A stretch of DNA of 64,000 nucleotides from Rapana venosa (Eukaryota > Mollusca > Gastropoda > Neogastropoda > Muricidae): assembly GCA_028751875.1 (NCBI GenBank), contig CM054159.1:15739395-15803394 (forward strand). Reading direction: 5' to 3'. The position numbers and the translations under genes were made by a program. Below the pieces are notes generated by a model. The model did no database searches and was not told the DNA's origin. It was given only the letters and a program-made list of their open reading frames with translations. Positions 20,825-33,300 of this stretch are shown piece after piece (position 1 is the first letter of the stretch; every line of letters begins with the position of its first letter).

Positions 20825-21165
20825 TTTATGTATTCTTTTATATCGAGGATTATGGAATAAGCTCTCACGTGCTTTTTACATCTAGTTCCCAGTGTGTATG
20901 TAGTTTTGTAAATCTTGTCATCTATTCCCACAGGCACACAATGGCCTCTTTTGAAAAGCGGAACAGGATTTAATGTGAGCGCAATATATTCTGCATGCAT
21001 CAACACATGGGGCCTCGATTTATAGTCTCGTGGGAAGGATTTCTGGGGAGAGTGGAGTCTGCATTGATGTTAACTCCAGGGAAAAAATCGCCTTGAACGG
21101 GATTCGAACTCGGATCGTCAGATTGCGAGCGCAATGTTCTAAACACTAGGCTATCCCGTCCTCCC
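20825..21165 (-). mobile_element. tRNA-derived SINE (family A), nearly complete
   Basis: Tail ATATCGAGGATTATGGAATA; body TAAATCTTGTCATCTATTCC and TTGAAAAGCGGAACAGGATT. Head at 21,095-21,165: the minus strand gives GACGGGATAGCCTAGTGTTT (A box, one change) and GATCCGAGTTCGAATCCC (B box). Length is about 340 bp. Tail TTTTATTTAATTTATG on the left suits a SINE poly(A/T) end. Confidence 0.75.
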
Positions 21166-21362
21166 CCCCCCCTCCCTTCCCCCGCACCCCCCTCTCTTTA
21201 GGAACTGTGAACGTGCTCAAATGTGCAGGGTTTTTGGGGGGTAGGGGTGGGGTGGTGGGTTGTTTACATAGCATTGATATTTTTTAAGTGACTGAATCGA
21301 TATGTTTGATCATGTAAACTGTGGGGATTGCTAAGGTTGGTTGTTGTTGATGCTGTTTTCAG

Positions 21363-21428
21363 GGTTCTGGTGCCGAACCAAAGTACCAAGCAGCGCAACG
21401 GCCTGAAGTGACCAGTACCAGACTACAG
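21363..21428 (+). CDS. Candidate internal exon (unproven)
   Basis: A good acceptor (TGTTGATGCTGTTTTCAG) precedes and a donor (CTACAG/GTAACG) follows a 66-bp block. 66 is a multiple of three, and just one frame is open (22 codons, GSGAEPKYQAAQRPEVTSTR then LQ); the other two have stops. The frame also stays open past the donor to 21,590, so a longer ORF is an alternative. In the right contig the corresponding part (about 51,150-51,190) is too corrupted to test conservation, although GGTAACGGTCAA survives. No protein family is recognised, and no partner exon was found. Confidence 0.25.
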
Positions 21429-22300
21429 GTAACGGTCAACGAGGAAGAGGACAAGATTGGATTGGATTGGATGTTTGAAAAAAATGAATCCAAGTTATTG
21501 GTTAGTTCTCAAAGAACTTTTTGTCTTCATACGTCTTGGGGGACTAGTAAACATTTTTGCTTTCTCAGCAGAATCAAACCAAACGATTAGGAAAATACCT
21601 TCATGATAATCTATCCCTCGAAATGCTTTGTATTTTTTCCCGTTTTCCTCAAAAGCTCGGACAACTACTACTGTGTCATATGAGTAAAAATGGTTTGCGC
21701 TGGCGTCAAGCGCCTGTCAAATCGGGTCCAGCACATCCCACTTCAGCATGGGAGAGAACTGTTATCTTTTAAGACTTTCTGAAAAGAAAGGCAGGAGAAT
21801 GGACTGAGAAGGAAAAATATAAAGGGGATGACATGAAGAAAAGGAACAAGGCAGAAACAATGAGAGGGATAGAAAAGGGGGAAATTCTTTGCACAGAATT
21901 TTCAGAAAGGGGGATGCTATTTATACTGACGCCCCCCCCCCCCCCCCCGACATCCCCATGGAGGATTTTTTTAAATAGATAGAAAATGGGTAAATATGTT
22001 TCATAAATTATGCAGCTGTTGGGAAACTCAGTGTCGGAGACCACAAAAATTGCAATGGGAAAATAAGACAATTGAATAGTCGATGACTTTTGCCTGGAGT
22101 TTTAAAAAAAAAATCCCAGAAATGATTTTACAAAGAATCCTGGTCATGAGAACTCTACCCAGGACTGTTCATTGCAAAATTACGAGAGAGCAGTTCAGCT
22201 TTGAAGTTTTCTGATGATTCATTGGAAATCCGAGAGAGTAGTTCAAGTCGGAAGATAGATCACATTTTTTATGATAGTTAAGTTGGTAGTGAGTTTCGGG
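21429..22300. other. Unassigned sequence with a C run
   Basis: No recognisable gene or RNA. A C run at 21,931-21,948 interrupts AT-rich sequence. 21,690-21,740 resembles 14,500-14,530 (see that entry). A second acceptor-like site (TTTTTGCTTTCTCAG) ends at 21,570. Similarity to the right contig fades out near 22,050. Confidence 0.5.
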
Positions 22301-23699
22301 TTGTTATGTACTGTTTTGTTTTGATTTTTTTTTCATTGCATGTGACGTGTAGTACCCGGTGCTCCAATTGGTGGCTTGTTTGGTCGGATGCCTGGGCTTT
22401 GGGAATAGTGCGCGTGTGGTCTGTTCGTGTTCGGGGGACTCATCTTGTCTGTTGTGTGGATGTGGTGCACGTGCCCTGAGCATGCCTGCTTGCTAATAGT
22501 GTGGTATATTAGAGATAACTGAGATAATGAAATATTGTTGTTTTTGTATTTAGATGACTTCGTGTAGTTAATTGGTTGTGGGTGACGTGTAGATTTCTTT
22601 TGTGTGCTGTGTGCGATGGTGTGGAGGTTGTCGTCTTTTGTTTTGGCGTGTCAGTAGTGGGTAAGTCTGTCATTTGTGTGTAGGTTATACGGAATGCGGG
22701 TGTGTTGCATGGTACGTGGGGGGTGTTAAATGGGAGGGGTTGCGATAAGCTTTAGGGCGACGGTGTTCTTGGTATAGTATTAGGATGTATGGAGTAGGGC
22801 GAGTGTGTGTTTGTTTATCTTTTTTGGGGTGGGGAAGGCGTAGGGCTCTTGGGGGTGTGGGGTGGGCTCGCCGGCCGTTTATGGTGGCTCCGGCCCATTT
22901 TTGATACTGGATAGCTTTTGGTTTGCGCGTCATTTCCGTCGTGGTGTGGCAGTTTTCTGCTTATTTTTTTTCTTTGATGTTGTCTTGTTTGTTTTTGTTG
23001 TGTTTTAGAGATTGTTTTGTTGAGCTGTTTTATTTCCTTTGTTTCGTGGAATGAAAAATTGTCGGAGGAATTGTAAAAAAAGAGTAAAAAAAAGAGGGTG
23101 GAAAAGTGAGGGGGAAGATGTGGAGATTTAGATGTAGAGGATGGATAGTGTTGAAGGAGGGAAGAAATGACGAGGATTGCTTGTTCGTTGTCAGGATCAG
23201 ATTTGTAGATTGCCTGCTGCCTCTACAAGTTATTTCTCCCCTTCACCCTGCCATTGTCAAGCATTGTTCATCATCTACTCAGATGGCTGTAGGTGGTAAA
23301 AATTGGAGGAAACAATACTTTGACAACAGCTTATTATTCGCAGGTCATCACCCTCCCTATATCCAGGACTATAACTCAAAGTTTCTTGAGCCTGGTCAAA
23401 CTTAGAATGGAGTGTGAAGACTGGTTGCACTCTTCAATTTCAAATGCAAGAAACGCACAGCCATCAACTTCCTTTCTGGTGGGACTTTGTTTCCAGATTG
23501 GCGATGAGCAGGGGTGTAAATATATAGAGTCCTAATATTGCTGAGCCTAACACAAGCACAACCTATTCTTATTTTGAGAGAGTAGATATATGAGAGATAG
23601 ATATGGTTTACTTATTGTTTATGGGTGCCTAAGCCTACATCCGCAACACAAGATGTATACAGATGGACGCAGACGTCAAATGGGTTGTGATATGTCTGC

Positions 23700-24033
23700 A
23701 TCCAGTTCCCAGAGCTATTGATGACATTCATGCACTTCAAAACAAACTTGGGGAATGATGGCCTTCGTATTCTTGAGACTGGTTGGATTATCAAGAAGGG
23801 GGCATCAAGGAGCTTGCAAAGAGCTCCGGAGGTTGTTTGGCGACACTAAACTACCCATAGCAGACGCCGAAAAGCGGGTGGGATCTTTGTCGCTGTGTGC
23901 AGTCCAGGGTAGCTCTCAAAGGCACATCATGGGGTTCTACCACACCTTCCTTCCTCTGCCTCAGTCAGTGACAATCCTGCCTGAACCTGATGACTTTAAG
24001 GAACCAGCGCTCAGTGTTGCTCTACGCGACTGA
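23700..24033 (+). pseudogene. Broken copy of the terminal exon found at 40,047-40,394
   Basis: The sequence follows the better copy at 40,047-40,394, but an extra T near 23,730 and several later indels break the frame. The readable pieces are LRLVGLSRRGHQ, PIADAEKR, SLCAVQGSSQ, HHTFLP-like and LPEPDD, in the same order as in the intact copy. It is either a true pseudogene copy of a repeated gene or the same locus with consensus errors. The indel-heavy difference pattern makes the second possibility serious. Confidence 0.5.
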
Positions 24034-24861
24034 CCAACGTGACCCCCACATGCCTGTGTAATGGCTTATACCCAACTATCACACAGAGAGGTGGTTTAAA
24101 ACTGATGAGGGTTCGCGCGGGTTATTGTCTAAATGGGTTGTTTTTCACTTACTGCAAGCTTAAAGAAAAATTTAACAGGTAACATAATCAACTTGGTCCC
24201 ATTATAATTACAATGGTGTTGTTCATACCATTTTGGTGAACGTATGTCGCCTCAGCAAAGATCTGCTACTGCTCCTACCAGGTTTCTCACACGGTATAAC
24301 TGTGCGGAAAACACCTGATTCGCTAACCCATCTAAGGCATTTCTGTTGGATCTGTAGACTAGTCGCTAGAGTCCACGTGGTCTCACATCGTCCCTCGTGA
24401 CAACTTAATCTACTTGCATCCAGTTAGATGTCTTGCATTGTTTTCAAACGTGACAGTATAGATGGTAGTTCTCAGACATTACTTTGACAGCGCTCGATCG
24501 CCACGCGATATAGACATATTACATGACAGTATAGATGGTAGACCAATGTGTCCAGTGGTTATTTCCTATGGGATCATCTTAATACAGTGGTGACACGGGT
24601 GAGTGCAGTGATCATTTGAGGTTTTCTTCAGACACATGTAGACAGTGGCATCATTGATGAAGCCTAGAGTGAACTTCTGAGGGTAGATTATGCTTGTGGT
24701 GTAAATATCATGTTATACAGTTTTGGCCATCATTGGTGAGTTAATCTCTCTTCTCATCTCTTCTCTCTCTCACTCTCCTCTCTCTCTCCTCTCTTCTTCT
24801 CTCTCCTCTTTTGTCTCTCTTATCTCTCTTTCTCTCTCGCCTCTCTCTGTTCTCTCTCTCT

Positions 24862-24907
<46 letters not shown>

Positions 24908-24972
24908 TTATCTCTCTTTCTCTCTCTCTCTCTGTTTCTCTCTCTCTCGTTTCTCTCTCTCTCTCTCTTCTA

Positions 24973-25031
<59 letters not shown>

Positions 25032-25112
25032 TCCCCCCCCCTCTTATCCTCCCTACCTTAGTTTATGTCTTTTTTTCTTGCCATATTCATCTACACATAT
25101 ATTATGGGAAAT
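24034..25112 (+). repeat. 3' part of the 2.8-kb repeat with (CT)n
   Basis: Non-coding. Contains ATTACATGACAGTATAGATG-type words twice (24,450 and 24,520), TATACAGTTTTGGCCATCAT + TGGTGAG just before the array, then (CT)n with interruptions at 24,745-25,030 and C8 at 25,034. Partner: 40,395-41,402. Confidence 0.7.
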
Positions 25113-25479
25113 TACCATTTTGTGTGTGATGTGAGACGCCCGTGTGTGGGGGCGTTTGTGGTGTGGTGTGTGTGTGTGTGTGGTTGTGTGTATGTGTTCT
25201 GCATGACATCATACGATGGTATACCACAGGCTTTGTCATTCACCAGCGTTATTTCCGCGCCGATTATTGTTGTTAAAGAAATCTTTTAAGCCTGTTTGAT
25301 GTAGTTTTCATTTTAAAAATAGAATTATAATGAAAAATAATCGCCGACGAACGAAATTTTGGAATGGTTGGTGGTTCTAAAGCATTGAAGCGTTGAACAA
25401 ATAAAAGTCTCTGTTAGTTTTTATAATAGAAAACGGTCCACTGTTGTACCTTTTATTTATCATCCGTTCGTTAGATTAA
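25113..25479. other. GT tract and AT-rich spacer
   Basis: (GT)n at 25,150-25,195, then CACCAGCGTTATTTCCGCGC and AT-rich sequence. It is present in the right contig from about 54,650, which restarts the co-linear match after the 2.8-kb repeat. Confidence 0.6.
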
Positions 25480-25640
25480 AGCCAGATAGCTCAGTGGTCA
25501 GAGCACTCGCTCTCCCCAGTTTAGGGTAAAGCAGCGTTGAGCGTGGGGTAGGAACGACAGTTCGTGCGCTCTCGGCCTTCCGTTTCACAGTCCACTGTTA
25601 ACAGTGTACATGGGTGGACTGCCCGTTCTTTAGGGGGCAC
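25480..25640 (+). mobile_element. tRNA-derived SINE head, plus orientation (third head type)
   Basis: GCCAGATAGCTCAGTGGTCA + GAGCACTCGCT at 25,489 is a strong A box; the B box seems degraded to GCGTTGAGCGTGGG near 25,532. It continues as CGACAGTTCGTGCGCTCTCG. A real tRNA gene is unlikely: the two arms do not pair as an acceptor stem and the B box is damaged. The partner at 54,930-55,050 lacks a readable A box. Confidence 0.55.
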
Positions 25641-27960
25641 CAGGGTTGGTAATATGCGCCAGGGGGAGAGCGAGAATAAGCGCAGCCTGTAAGATGCTGG
25701 CCCTTAGAGATGCTTTTGATTTTTCCTACCATCCTCGCTTCCCAACGAGCCGCTTAGGCCTATGGGAAGTATCTTTACCTATTTTGTTTTATAGTAAAAG
25801 CATGTTTTCCTCTTGTGCTTTACAAACTTCATCCAGAAAACATTTGTATTTCATGCATAAATGGTCATTAGATTGCGGTTGGAAAAAGGAAGGAGAATCT
25901 TTGTAGTGGTGGGTCCTGTATACCTTATTTCGTTTCTTGCATTTAGCTTTGCCGTTAGGGTACAGGGACATGCCCATTACCCAGGTCTAAACACACCAGC
26001 CCATTGATTTAGACTGCTCCATCTGCATTTCTCCTAGCAATCTTGGATTTTTTTATACAAAAAAATGACGGGGTAGAAAAAAAAAGATGATAAAATTGAG
26101 GGAAAAAGATTAAGTGGCGAGGAGAAATGTTGGTTGGACTCACAACAAAAAACACAGAAAACCCAACTAATTTTAAATGTATGGAAAGAATAAAACGAAA
26201 GTTTTTTTTAATGGATTTTCTTGTTTTCGCATTTTTGTTTTTGCCCAAACCTTTTTGCTACAGTATCCAGTATCTGTTATGTCCATTTGTGGCTAATTTT
26301 CTGCAAGTTATAGAACTTCCCTTTCGGCAATAGTCTGCTGTGTAAAAAAAAAAATCCAGTGTAGACAAATGCTTTTGTGTAATATTGTATTCTAGAAGAT
26401 CACTGTGATTATACAGTGTGGTACAGGGTTTTGTCGGTTGTTTTTGTTCATGCCTCTTGCCTTAATGCTTTCACCTTTTGTACCCAATTGAAACATGGGT
26501 TGGTGTCAATCTAGATTAGAAAATGTAGTGTAGTGTGGGTTTTTTGTGATAGTTGGTCGTAAACTTTAAATCGTGTACAAAACACTTGGCTGTTGTTTTG
26601 TTGTTGTGGGTGCTTTTTTTTTTAAATGGTGTTCACGCTGAAGAAAAATGTGCATTTCAGAAGCAATATGCTGGTGGACAGATATTAGTCTTGTAATTAA
26701 AGGGCTTGCCTTTTTGAATTTTTTGTATTGTCATTCACTATATTAAACATATGGTGTGCGTTAACATTTATAGTTTTTTCTGGACTTATTTCATCAAGTT
26801 TTCATTAGTTTTTGCTTTTTTTTTTCACATGTGTATTTTGGACGGTTACTTCATTTAAAGTTATATGAGTGCAATGTGAAAGCTAGTTTTTACTGCTGAC
26901 GCCTCTTTTTGTTTCTTGTTTGTTTTTTTTAATTGCAAACGATAAATGTTTTGGGTATGTCATATCTCGTGTATTGCCTTTGTACCTATAGATTCTTTTT
27001 TAATTCCAACATAAGCTGACTGGGAAATGTATGAAGTGAAAATTACAGGTACACGTTTACTATTTTACAAACCGATTTTGATTACTTCATTATGTGTTGT
27101 TTAGTGGATTTTCACCAAAAGTTTGTTAGTTTAGTACTCAGAAATATTGCACTTCCATTTTTACCCTGTATTTCTTCTACTGCCTCACTTTACAATATTG
27201 TAGAAATAACTGAAATGGTTTTTCGTTAGGTTATATTTTTGGACTTTTTTTTAAATTGGTTGAGACACACCACTGACACTTGGCTTACCCAAACTGACTT
27301 TCTTTCCATGAGAATAAAAAATAGATAGTAGTTGTTTGAACAACTTTTTTATAAACTACCTGTGATGTTTGCACTTACACCATTCTAGATGTTCTTGTGC
27401 TCTTTCTCGCATGTAAAAAGATTACACGGCTGGGGAACTGTAACGCTTTTTGTCACTTCTGTGTTTGAAACCCTAACAATAGGAAAGCATGAACACAAGT
27501 TTATTCTGGTAATTTTCTTTTCAAAAGGTATGATGAGAAATTTAAAAGCAAACGAAAAAGTCAGTGGGGTCTGTAATTGTGTCACTGCTGGTCAGAGCAT
27601 TGGGAAAAGCACCCCTACCTCCCCCTTTCAGCCAATAAAGAGAGCTGGAGTTGGGTGTGGGTAGCCGGCCTCGCAGCTGATTGAGAGTAAGGGTTAACGG
27701 CAGAATGAATTGTACACTGGGCCGTCAAACCTGATGAATATGTCTACAAAATCTGATGTAAATGATCACATTTGTTGTGGAAAGTTCTTCAAATCTGATA
27801 TGGGGTTTCTAAATGGTGTAAATGTTCTTCATACTCTGTATGTAGGTTCTCTTAGCTACATTATATGTATTGTTCTTCTGATCGGCATAATATATTTAAA
27901 TTAAATATCTAAACAATAATATTAGTCAAGGTCTTTGGTTCGTTTTGTTCAGGTATGGAC
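25641..27960. other. Unassigned AT-rich single-copy-like DNA
   Basis: 2.3 kb with no sustained frame and no repeat matching elsewhere in the left contig; the right contig has a corrupted partner at 55,050-57,200. Several AATAAA-type words occur (26,187, 27,311), but no gene can be tied to them. The longest frames (about 90 codons near 27,390-27,664) have no recognisable motif. It could be intron or 3'-untranslated sequence. Confidence 0.5.
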
Positions 27961-29880
27961 TGTTTAGTGGTTTGGTCCGTGCAGCTAGATTGGGGGATTC
28001 TCATCAGCTGGCTATAGGGGCTGGAGGGATAGTCAATCCCTCGCTACTTGCCTCACCGGCAGGACAAGCTTCCCGATCTCTACCCCTTCCGCTCTCTCCT
28101 CCTCCCTTCTCTCTCTCTCCCTCCCCTCCCTCTCTCTCCTCCTCCTCTCTCTCTCTCCCTCCCTATCTCTCCCTCTCCCTCCCTCCTCTCTACTCTCCCT
28201 CCCTTCTCTCTCCTCCCTCCCCTCTTTCTTCCCCCCCCCTATATCTTCCCCCCACTCTCTCTTCCCCATCCTCCTCTCTCTAACCCGCTCTTCTCTCTCC
28301 CCCCTCTCTCTATGTGACACAAGATCCTCCCCTCCTCTCTCTCCCCTTCCCTCTATCTTTCCCCTCCCTCTCTCTAACCCCTCCCTCTCCTATCTCCCCT
28401 CCTTCTCCCCTCCCTCCTCTTTCCCCTCCCTCTCCTCTCCCCCTCCCTCTCTATCTCCCTCCTCTCTCCCCTCACCTCTATCGCTCTCCCTCCCTCCCTC
28501 TCTTCCCTCCCTCCCTTCTCTCTCTCCCTCCCTCCATCTCTCTCTCTTCCCTCCATATCTCTCTTCCCTCCATCCCTCTTTCTCCTCTCTCTCTCGCTCT
28601 CTCTCCCCTCTCTTCTATATTTGGCACATGATCTCGGCTACACATCAACTATAAATTCTGTGTCTGTCTGTCTTTTTGCCACCCTCTACGCCCCCCCCCC
28701 CCCCCCCTCTTCCCCTACTAGACATTTCCTTACATTTATAATGTATCTTAAATCAGTTTCTTACGCAAAACAGCTCCGACAAGGTTTAGATGTATTCAAA
28801 TGCCTTGTAAGAAATAACTTCATGCACAAAATACATAACATTTTATTTAAACAATGCATGTTAAGTGGCTGTGTATTAATTTTATCTGGACACCCCCCCC
28901 CTCTCTCTCTCTATGTCTCCTCTCTCTCTTCTCTCTGTCTCTGTCTGTCTGTCTGTCTGTCTGTCTGTTCTGTCTGTCTGTCTGTCTCTCTCTCTAGCTC
29001 TCTAGCTTATTTATCTATATATAAGTGTGTGTACTCTGTGTGTGTGTTTGTTTGTGTGTGTGGTGTGTTGTGTGTGTGTGTGTATACTATACTATACCAT
29101 AACCTATAAAAACGCTTTATAAAATATCTTTGATATGTGTTTTTATGTTCAGTAAGCAGAAACGAAATAAACTATCACCATCACACACTGAAGTTGATAA
29201 TATATTACTACAGACACGTGTATACAAACTGAGCTCTCTGAATATATAATGCCACATCATTTAATGAAACCCTAAAGTTATCCGAATAATATAAATATCT
29301 GATTTGGAGATTTGTAAACATAAAACAACCTGCACAAAACAACACACACTCAACACTATTACACTACGCACACACATTAGGATAACGAAATAATATATTT
29401 TATTTTTTTTCTTCTGTTTGTTTAAAAAAAAAAAAAAAAACCACGGAATTTTCAAAAAGTGCTAATATACTTGTAAGAAATACAAACAACACGTAAAAAA
29501 ACAAATTATTCCGCAAGTAGAAGGAAAGAAATAAACCTACAATCCTTCAAGATGCTGTTTAACGAAGGAGAAAAATTAGTTTGTAGGTGATTTGTAAAGC
29601 TTTTTCTCCCACTGTTTAATTTATATGCCAGGCCATTCGGAGTTAGGAAGTATTTAGGGGTGGGGAGGGGAGGGGGAGGATATCATGATTGTATGTGGTC
29701 ACTCACACATATAATAGGTCCCGTGTGTTTGTGGATGTGTATACACACAAGCGCCATGGCATACAATTATGGACGTGGTACACCCAAGGCTGCAAACTTT
29801 CACACCACACACACAAACACACACACACACCACACAAACAAAAACACACATCCTCACACCTGAACATCTTGCGCCACACG
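27961..29880. repeat. (CT)n-rich block and flanks
   Basis: 28,080-28,618 is (CT)n mixed with CCCT words. 28,690-28,707 is a C run. 28,895-29,000 is CT and CTGT; 29,022-29,080 is (GT)n. 28,735-28,880 and 29,090-29,640 are AT-rich with a poly(A) run near 29,423. 29,795-29,860 is (CA)n. No gene is seen; all long frames are Ser/Leu/Pro repeats. The right-contig match runs to about 60,480. Confidence 0.75.
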
Positions 29881-30045
29881 TTAATTATGTTGTTCCGCCT
29901 TTCGTTAGAGTTGGCCATTGTGTGCCGGTAGGATACAGATGACCAGAATTCACAAATCCGCTTAAACAGGGGACCTGGATGTAAAAAAAAGAACATAAGT
30001 GCTTATTCCAGTAATCCCGCGATATAAAAGAATAGATAAGATAGG
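29860..30045 (+). mobile_element. SINE family-A 3' part, plus orientation
   Basis: AACATCTTGCGCCACACGTT, TTCCGCCTTTCGTTAGAGTT, GGCCATTGTGTGCCGGTAGG, GGACCTGGATGTAAAAAAAA and GTGCTTATTCCAGTAATCCC followed by ATATAAAAGAATA: the body and tail of family A, here in sense orientation. The tRNA head is missing. Confidence 0.7.
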
Positions 30046-30389
30046 ACACACTGACATTTGCAGCATGCAATCGCAATTACACATAATTATACACTCCTCG
30101 CTCACTTGGACTCACATTTCACACAAAATATAAATACTTGGCCTCTCACACACACACACACACAGAACATCTTGCGAACACGTTTGACTTTTGTTTTGTT
30201 AGTTTTTTTTGGGGTTCCTTCATATCATATTAATATTATCCTGTTTGTTTATTGAATAGTATACTACTAAACGGGTCTTCTATTTTGTTAGTTTATCTTT
30301 ACTTATAGTGAACAATGAATAATATCTACATAAATCAGCCAATCATTCCTAGACATTTATTTTGTCTCTAAATTCAGACAAGCTGGCCA
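30046..30389. other. AT-rich spacer with short (CA)n
   Basis: (CA)n at 30,147-30,165, then a short SINE trace (GAACATCTTGCGAACACGTT) and AT-rich sequence leading into the LINE. No gene is seen. Confidence 0.6.
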
Positions 30390-33300
30390 ACAAAACTGGG
30401 CCTCGAGTAGGATACCTGAATATCAACTGTGCAACAAACAAAAAAAGATGACATGGCTTCCAATTACTATTCAATAGTGGAATATCAGTTTCATTTGTTT
30501 TGTCTGCTGAATACCGAATTTCTACCAAAATGTAACAGTTGAACACAATGAATATTCAAGGGTATTCAAATCTTCCGTGGATAGATCCTCACAAACCAAG
30601 TCCTCAAGGGTTACTGTCATATATTGCCTCCTTCGCCCTCGTTGTTAAAAGATTATATTCCTTGAGGTTTATGACATTGGAATCCATGTGGATTGAAATA
30701 AAATTTAACACTATAGACCAATTTTAGATTGGATTTATATACACAGATTGCTTCTGAATACCATTGACTGGTTGAATAAGTTCAACTCCCGTTTATGGAC
30801 GAGGTAATACTTTTAACTTTGAAACATTTATTCTTGGGGATTTTTAAATAGACTTTTTTAATCATTAAAACTATATGGATAGCCACACCATTACTATGTT
30901 TGGCCTAGATCAAATCTAGATAGACCAACTCGGGATAACAAATTTTAACCTTAGAACTTAATAGATCATATCTACACATACTACAAACAAATCATAACTG
31001 AAGTAGTGTGCTCCTCATGTGGATGCATTGGAGTGTTGACTTTTGCAGTGTGAGTCAGTGTGTTAAGTGTTAATTTTTGTGAGTTGAATTTCATTAATCC
31101 AAGTGTTAGTGTTTGTGGTATAGTGTGTGTGCTTATTACTTGGTTTTTATTTTTTTTTATATTCGTTAATATCAACAAAATTCCTTATGAGTAGGGCATT
31201 TTTTTTTTATTATTTTTTTTTTTTGTTTTTTATATTTATTTAAATTTATTATTATATTTTTTTTTTTATTTTTAAACAATTTTATTTTAATTGATTTTTT
31301 TTTATTTTAAACTTTTATTTTATTTTTATGCATTTTTAGTTTAATTCTTTTTTTTTTTTTTTTTTAAAATTTACGTAATAACTTGATTAAAATTTTTATT
31401 TATTATAAATTTTATATTTATTTTTTTATTTTAATTTAAATTTATTATATAATATTTTATTAATTTTTTTTTTAAAAACTATTTTTTTCAGGAAATTTAG
31501 GAAACTTTAACGAGACAAGATAAGATTTTCCTTTTCAGGATTTTCAGACTTGGACAAACTCGCACCATTACATGACTTATACCAAAATCACATAGAACTG
31601 ATGAAGCTTTTTCTCTTGCTCATTAGCTTTTTTGTAAGCTTGTGCCCTGATTTTGGTAAATGAAATAATTAGGACTATTATTCCAGTTTTTCGACAACAC
31701 GCCCCCCTCCTTTCATAAAAAAAAAAAAGAGTTTTCAAGAAAATAAATCAAAACCACTTGGATAACAAAAGACATAGAATTCTGAAATACACCTAAGGAC
31801 TATTTGGATAACAAATGGTTCTAATGGCAGTTCAGGGCTTAGTTCAGAGGCCACCCATACTTACAGAAAAGAAAAAAAGTTAACTTCACTAAAACGATAA
31901 TCTAAACGTTGATTAAATTCATGAAAGTTGTTAATTACAACTTCCGAACCTATCGCCCAAAGTATGGAAAGCCTTATATCACATCACAAAACATTATTTA
32001 TTAATACTATATCAATAAGTCCAAACTGTCAGTTAGTGATATATCAGCTGATGAATTGAAACACCACTTCTAAAACCTTGCCGACAAAGTAGTGATATAA
32101 ATGGACAAGTTCACAATGAAAATGATCTCCATTATTTAGAAACAATTATCAATCCAAAAAAAATTTAAAATTTCCAATTCAAACGACTGCCATTGACAAT
32201 CAAAGACGTATTGGAAAGCCTGGTATCTTCAAAAATAGTCCAGAACACGTGTTTTAGACAATCTAGATGGTAAAGAATAATCAAGCTTTGTGGTCAAGTT
32301 ATGGCTTGGAACAATTACATACTTGTATAACTTGTGTTAGAGGATAAATCAACTTTCCTGTCTATTAAATAAGTCAAAAATCTACCTGGTACACAAATAA
32401 GGTGGATGATTGAATGTCATTCAAATACTGACCAATTCAATTCTGTGTCTTATGTATTATAAACAATTTGAATTAATATACAAAAAATCCGTTTATTCCT
32501 TACTTTGTAAACAAAACAATCGTTTCAAATGAGTTCAAGTCAGGTTTTCGTAAAATAAATAATTCCTGTCACACAACTCTTACACAAATTACAGACAGTG
32601 TGCTCCTACACAATATCAATGAAAAAAATTACAGGCCTTCTTTTTGTTTGACTTTGACAAAGCATTTGATGTAATCATATTTTCCCTTTTCATTGCGTAA
32701 AAATTCACTTGTTATTATAACTACACCATGAAAGATAAATCTTCTGAAAAGCTTTTTTGTTCGGATCGAATTGGCAGGCAGCTCTTCAGTACTGCAAATA
32801 ATTCAAACTATTCAGAGACTGTGTACATATTTAATCATGGAGTACCACATGGGTTCAATATTGGGTTAACACTTTCTATTTTAAATCTATTGTTGATGAC
32901 TTACCCCTAATTTCTAGAAGGTAGCTGATATGTTGAAATGTTTGCTGATGACACATCCTTCTATTGTAGTAGTGACTCGACCCCCACAGACTATACAATC
33001 AAACTTCAAACAATATTGTTGATTGGTTTCTTGGAACTCACAGCTAAAATCCATATGCCCTAATTAGCGAAATAAAACTAAGTGTATGTATGTAATAGCA
33101 AGACAAAGGAGACAAAAATGAAAGATAAAATTCCAAAAACCTCTAGGGTGATAGGTTAAAAGTGTATCATAGAGTAATTGAAGAAAAAGATAGTTGAAAA
33201 CTACCAAAGGAATTTCCTGGCGGGTGATTTTGTAAATTATTGACAAAAATCTTTTAAATTGGATACCTCCTGACATGTTTTGTGTTTTGGCGCTACTTAG

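Larger units (their letters stand above)
22301..25112 (+). repeat. 2.8-kb dispersed repeat, copy 1
   Basis: Pairs with 38,685-41,402 in the same orientation. The first ~1,428 bp (to about 23,728) are identical as far as read, at an exact offset of 16,384 bp. From 23,729 on, the copies drop abruptly to roughly 80-90% similarity with many indels. Both end with a (CT)n array, a C run, CTTATCCTCCCTACCTTAGT and CATCTACACATATATTATG. The 5' 800 bp are GT-rich. The 3' part contains the coding-like stretch and repeated words such as ACATGACAGTATAGATGGTA. It may be a mobile element; no terminal repeats or target duplication were identified. Confidence 0.75.

Noticed and set aside
23106..23535. Upstream exons of the 2.8-kb repeat gene (99- and 80-codon frames)
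   Set aside because: The frames are intact in both copies, but those copies are identical there, so this is no test of coding; no convincing splice sites or known motifs connect them to the terminal exon.
25489..25560. Functional tRNA gene
   Set aside because: The A box is good, but the B box is degraded and there is no acceptor-stem pairing; it is a SINE head.
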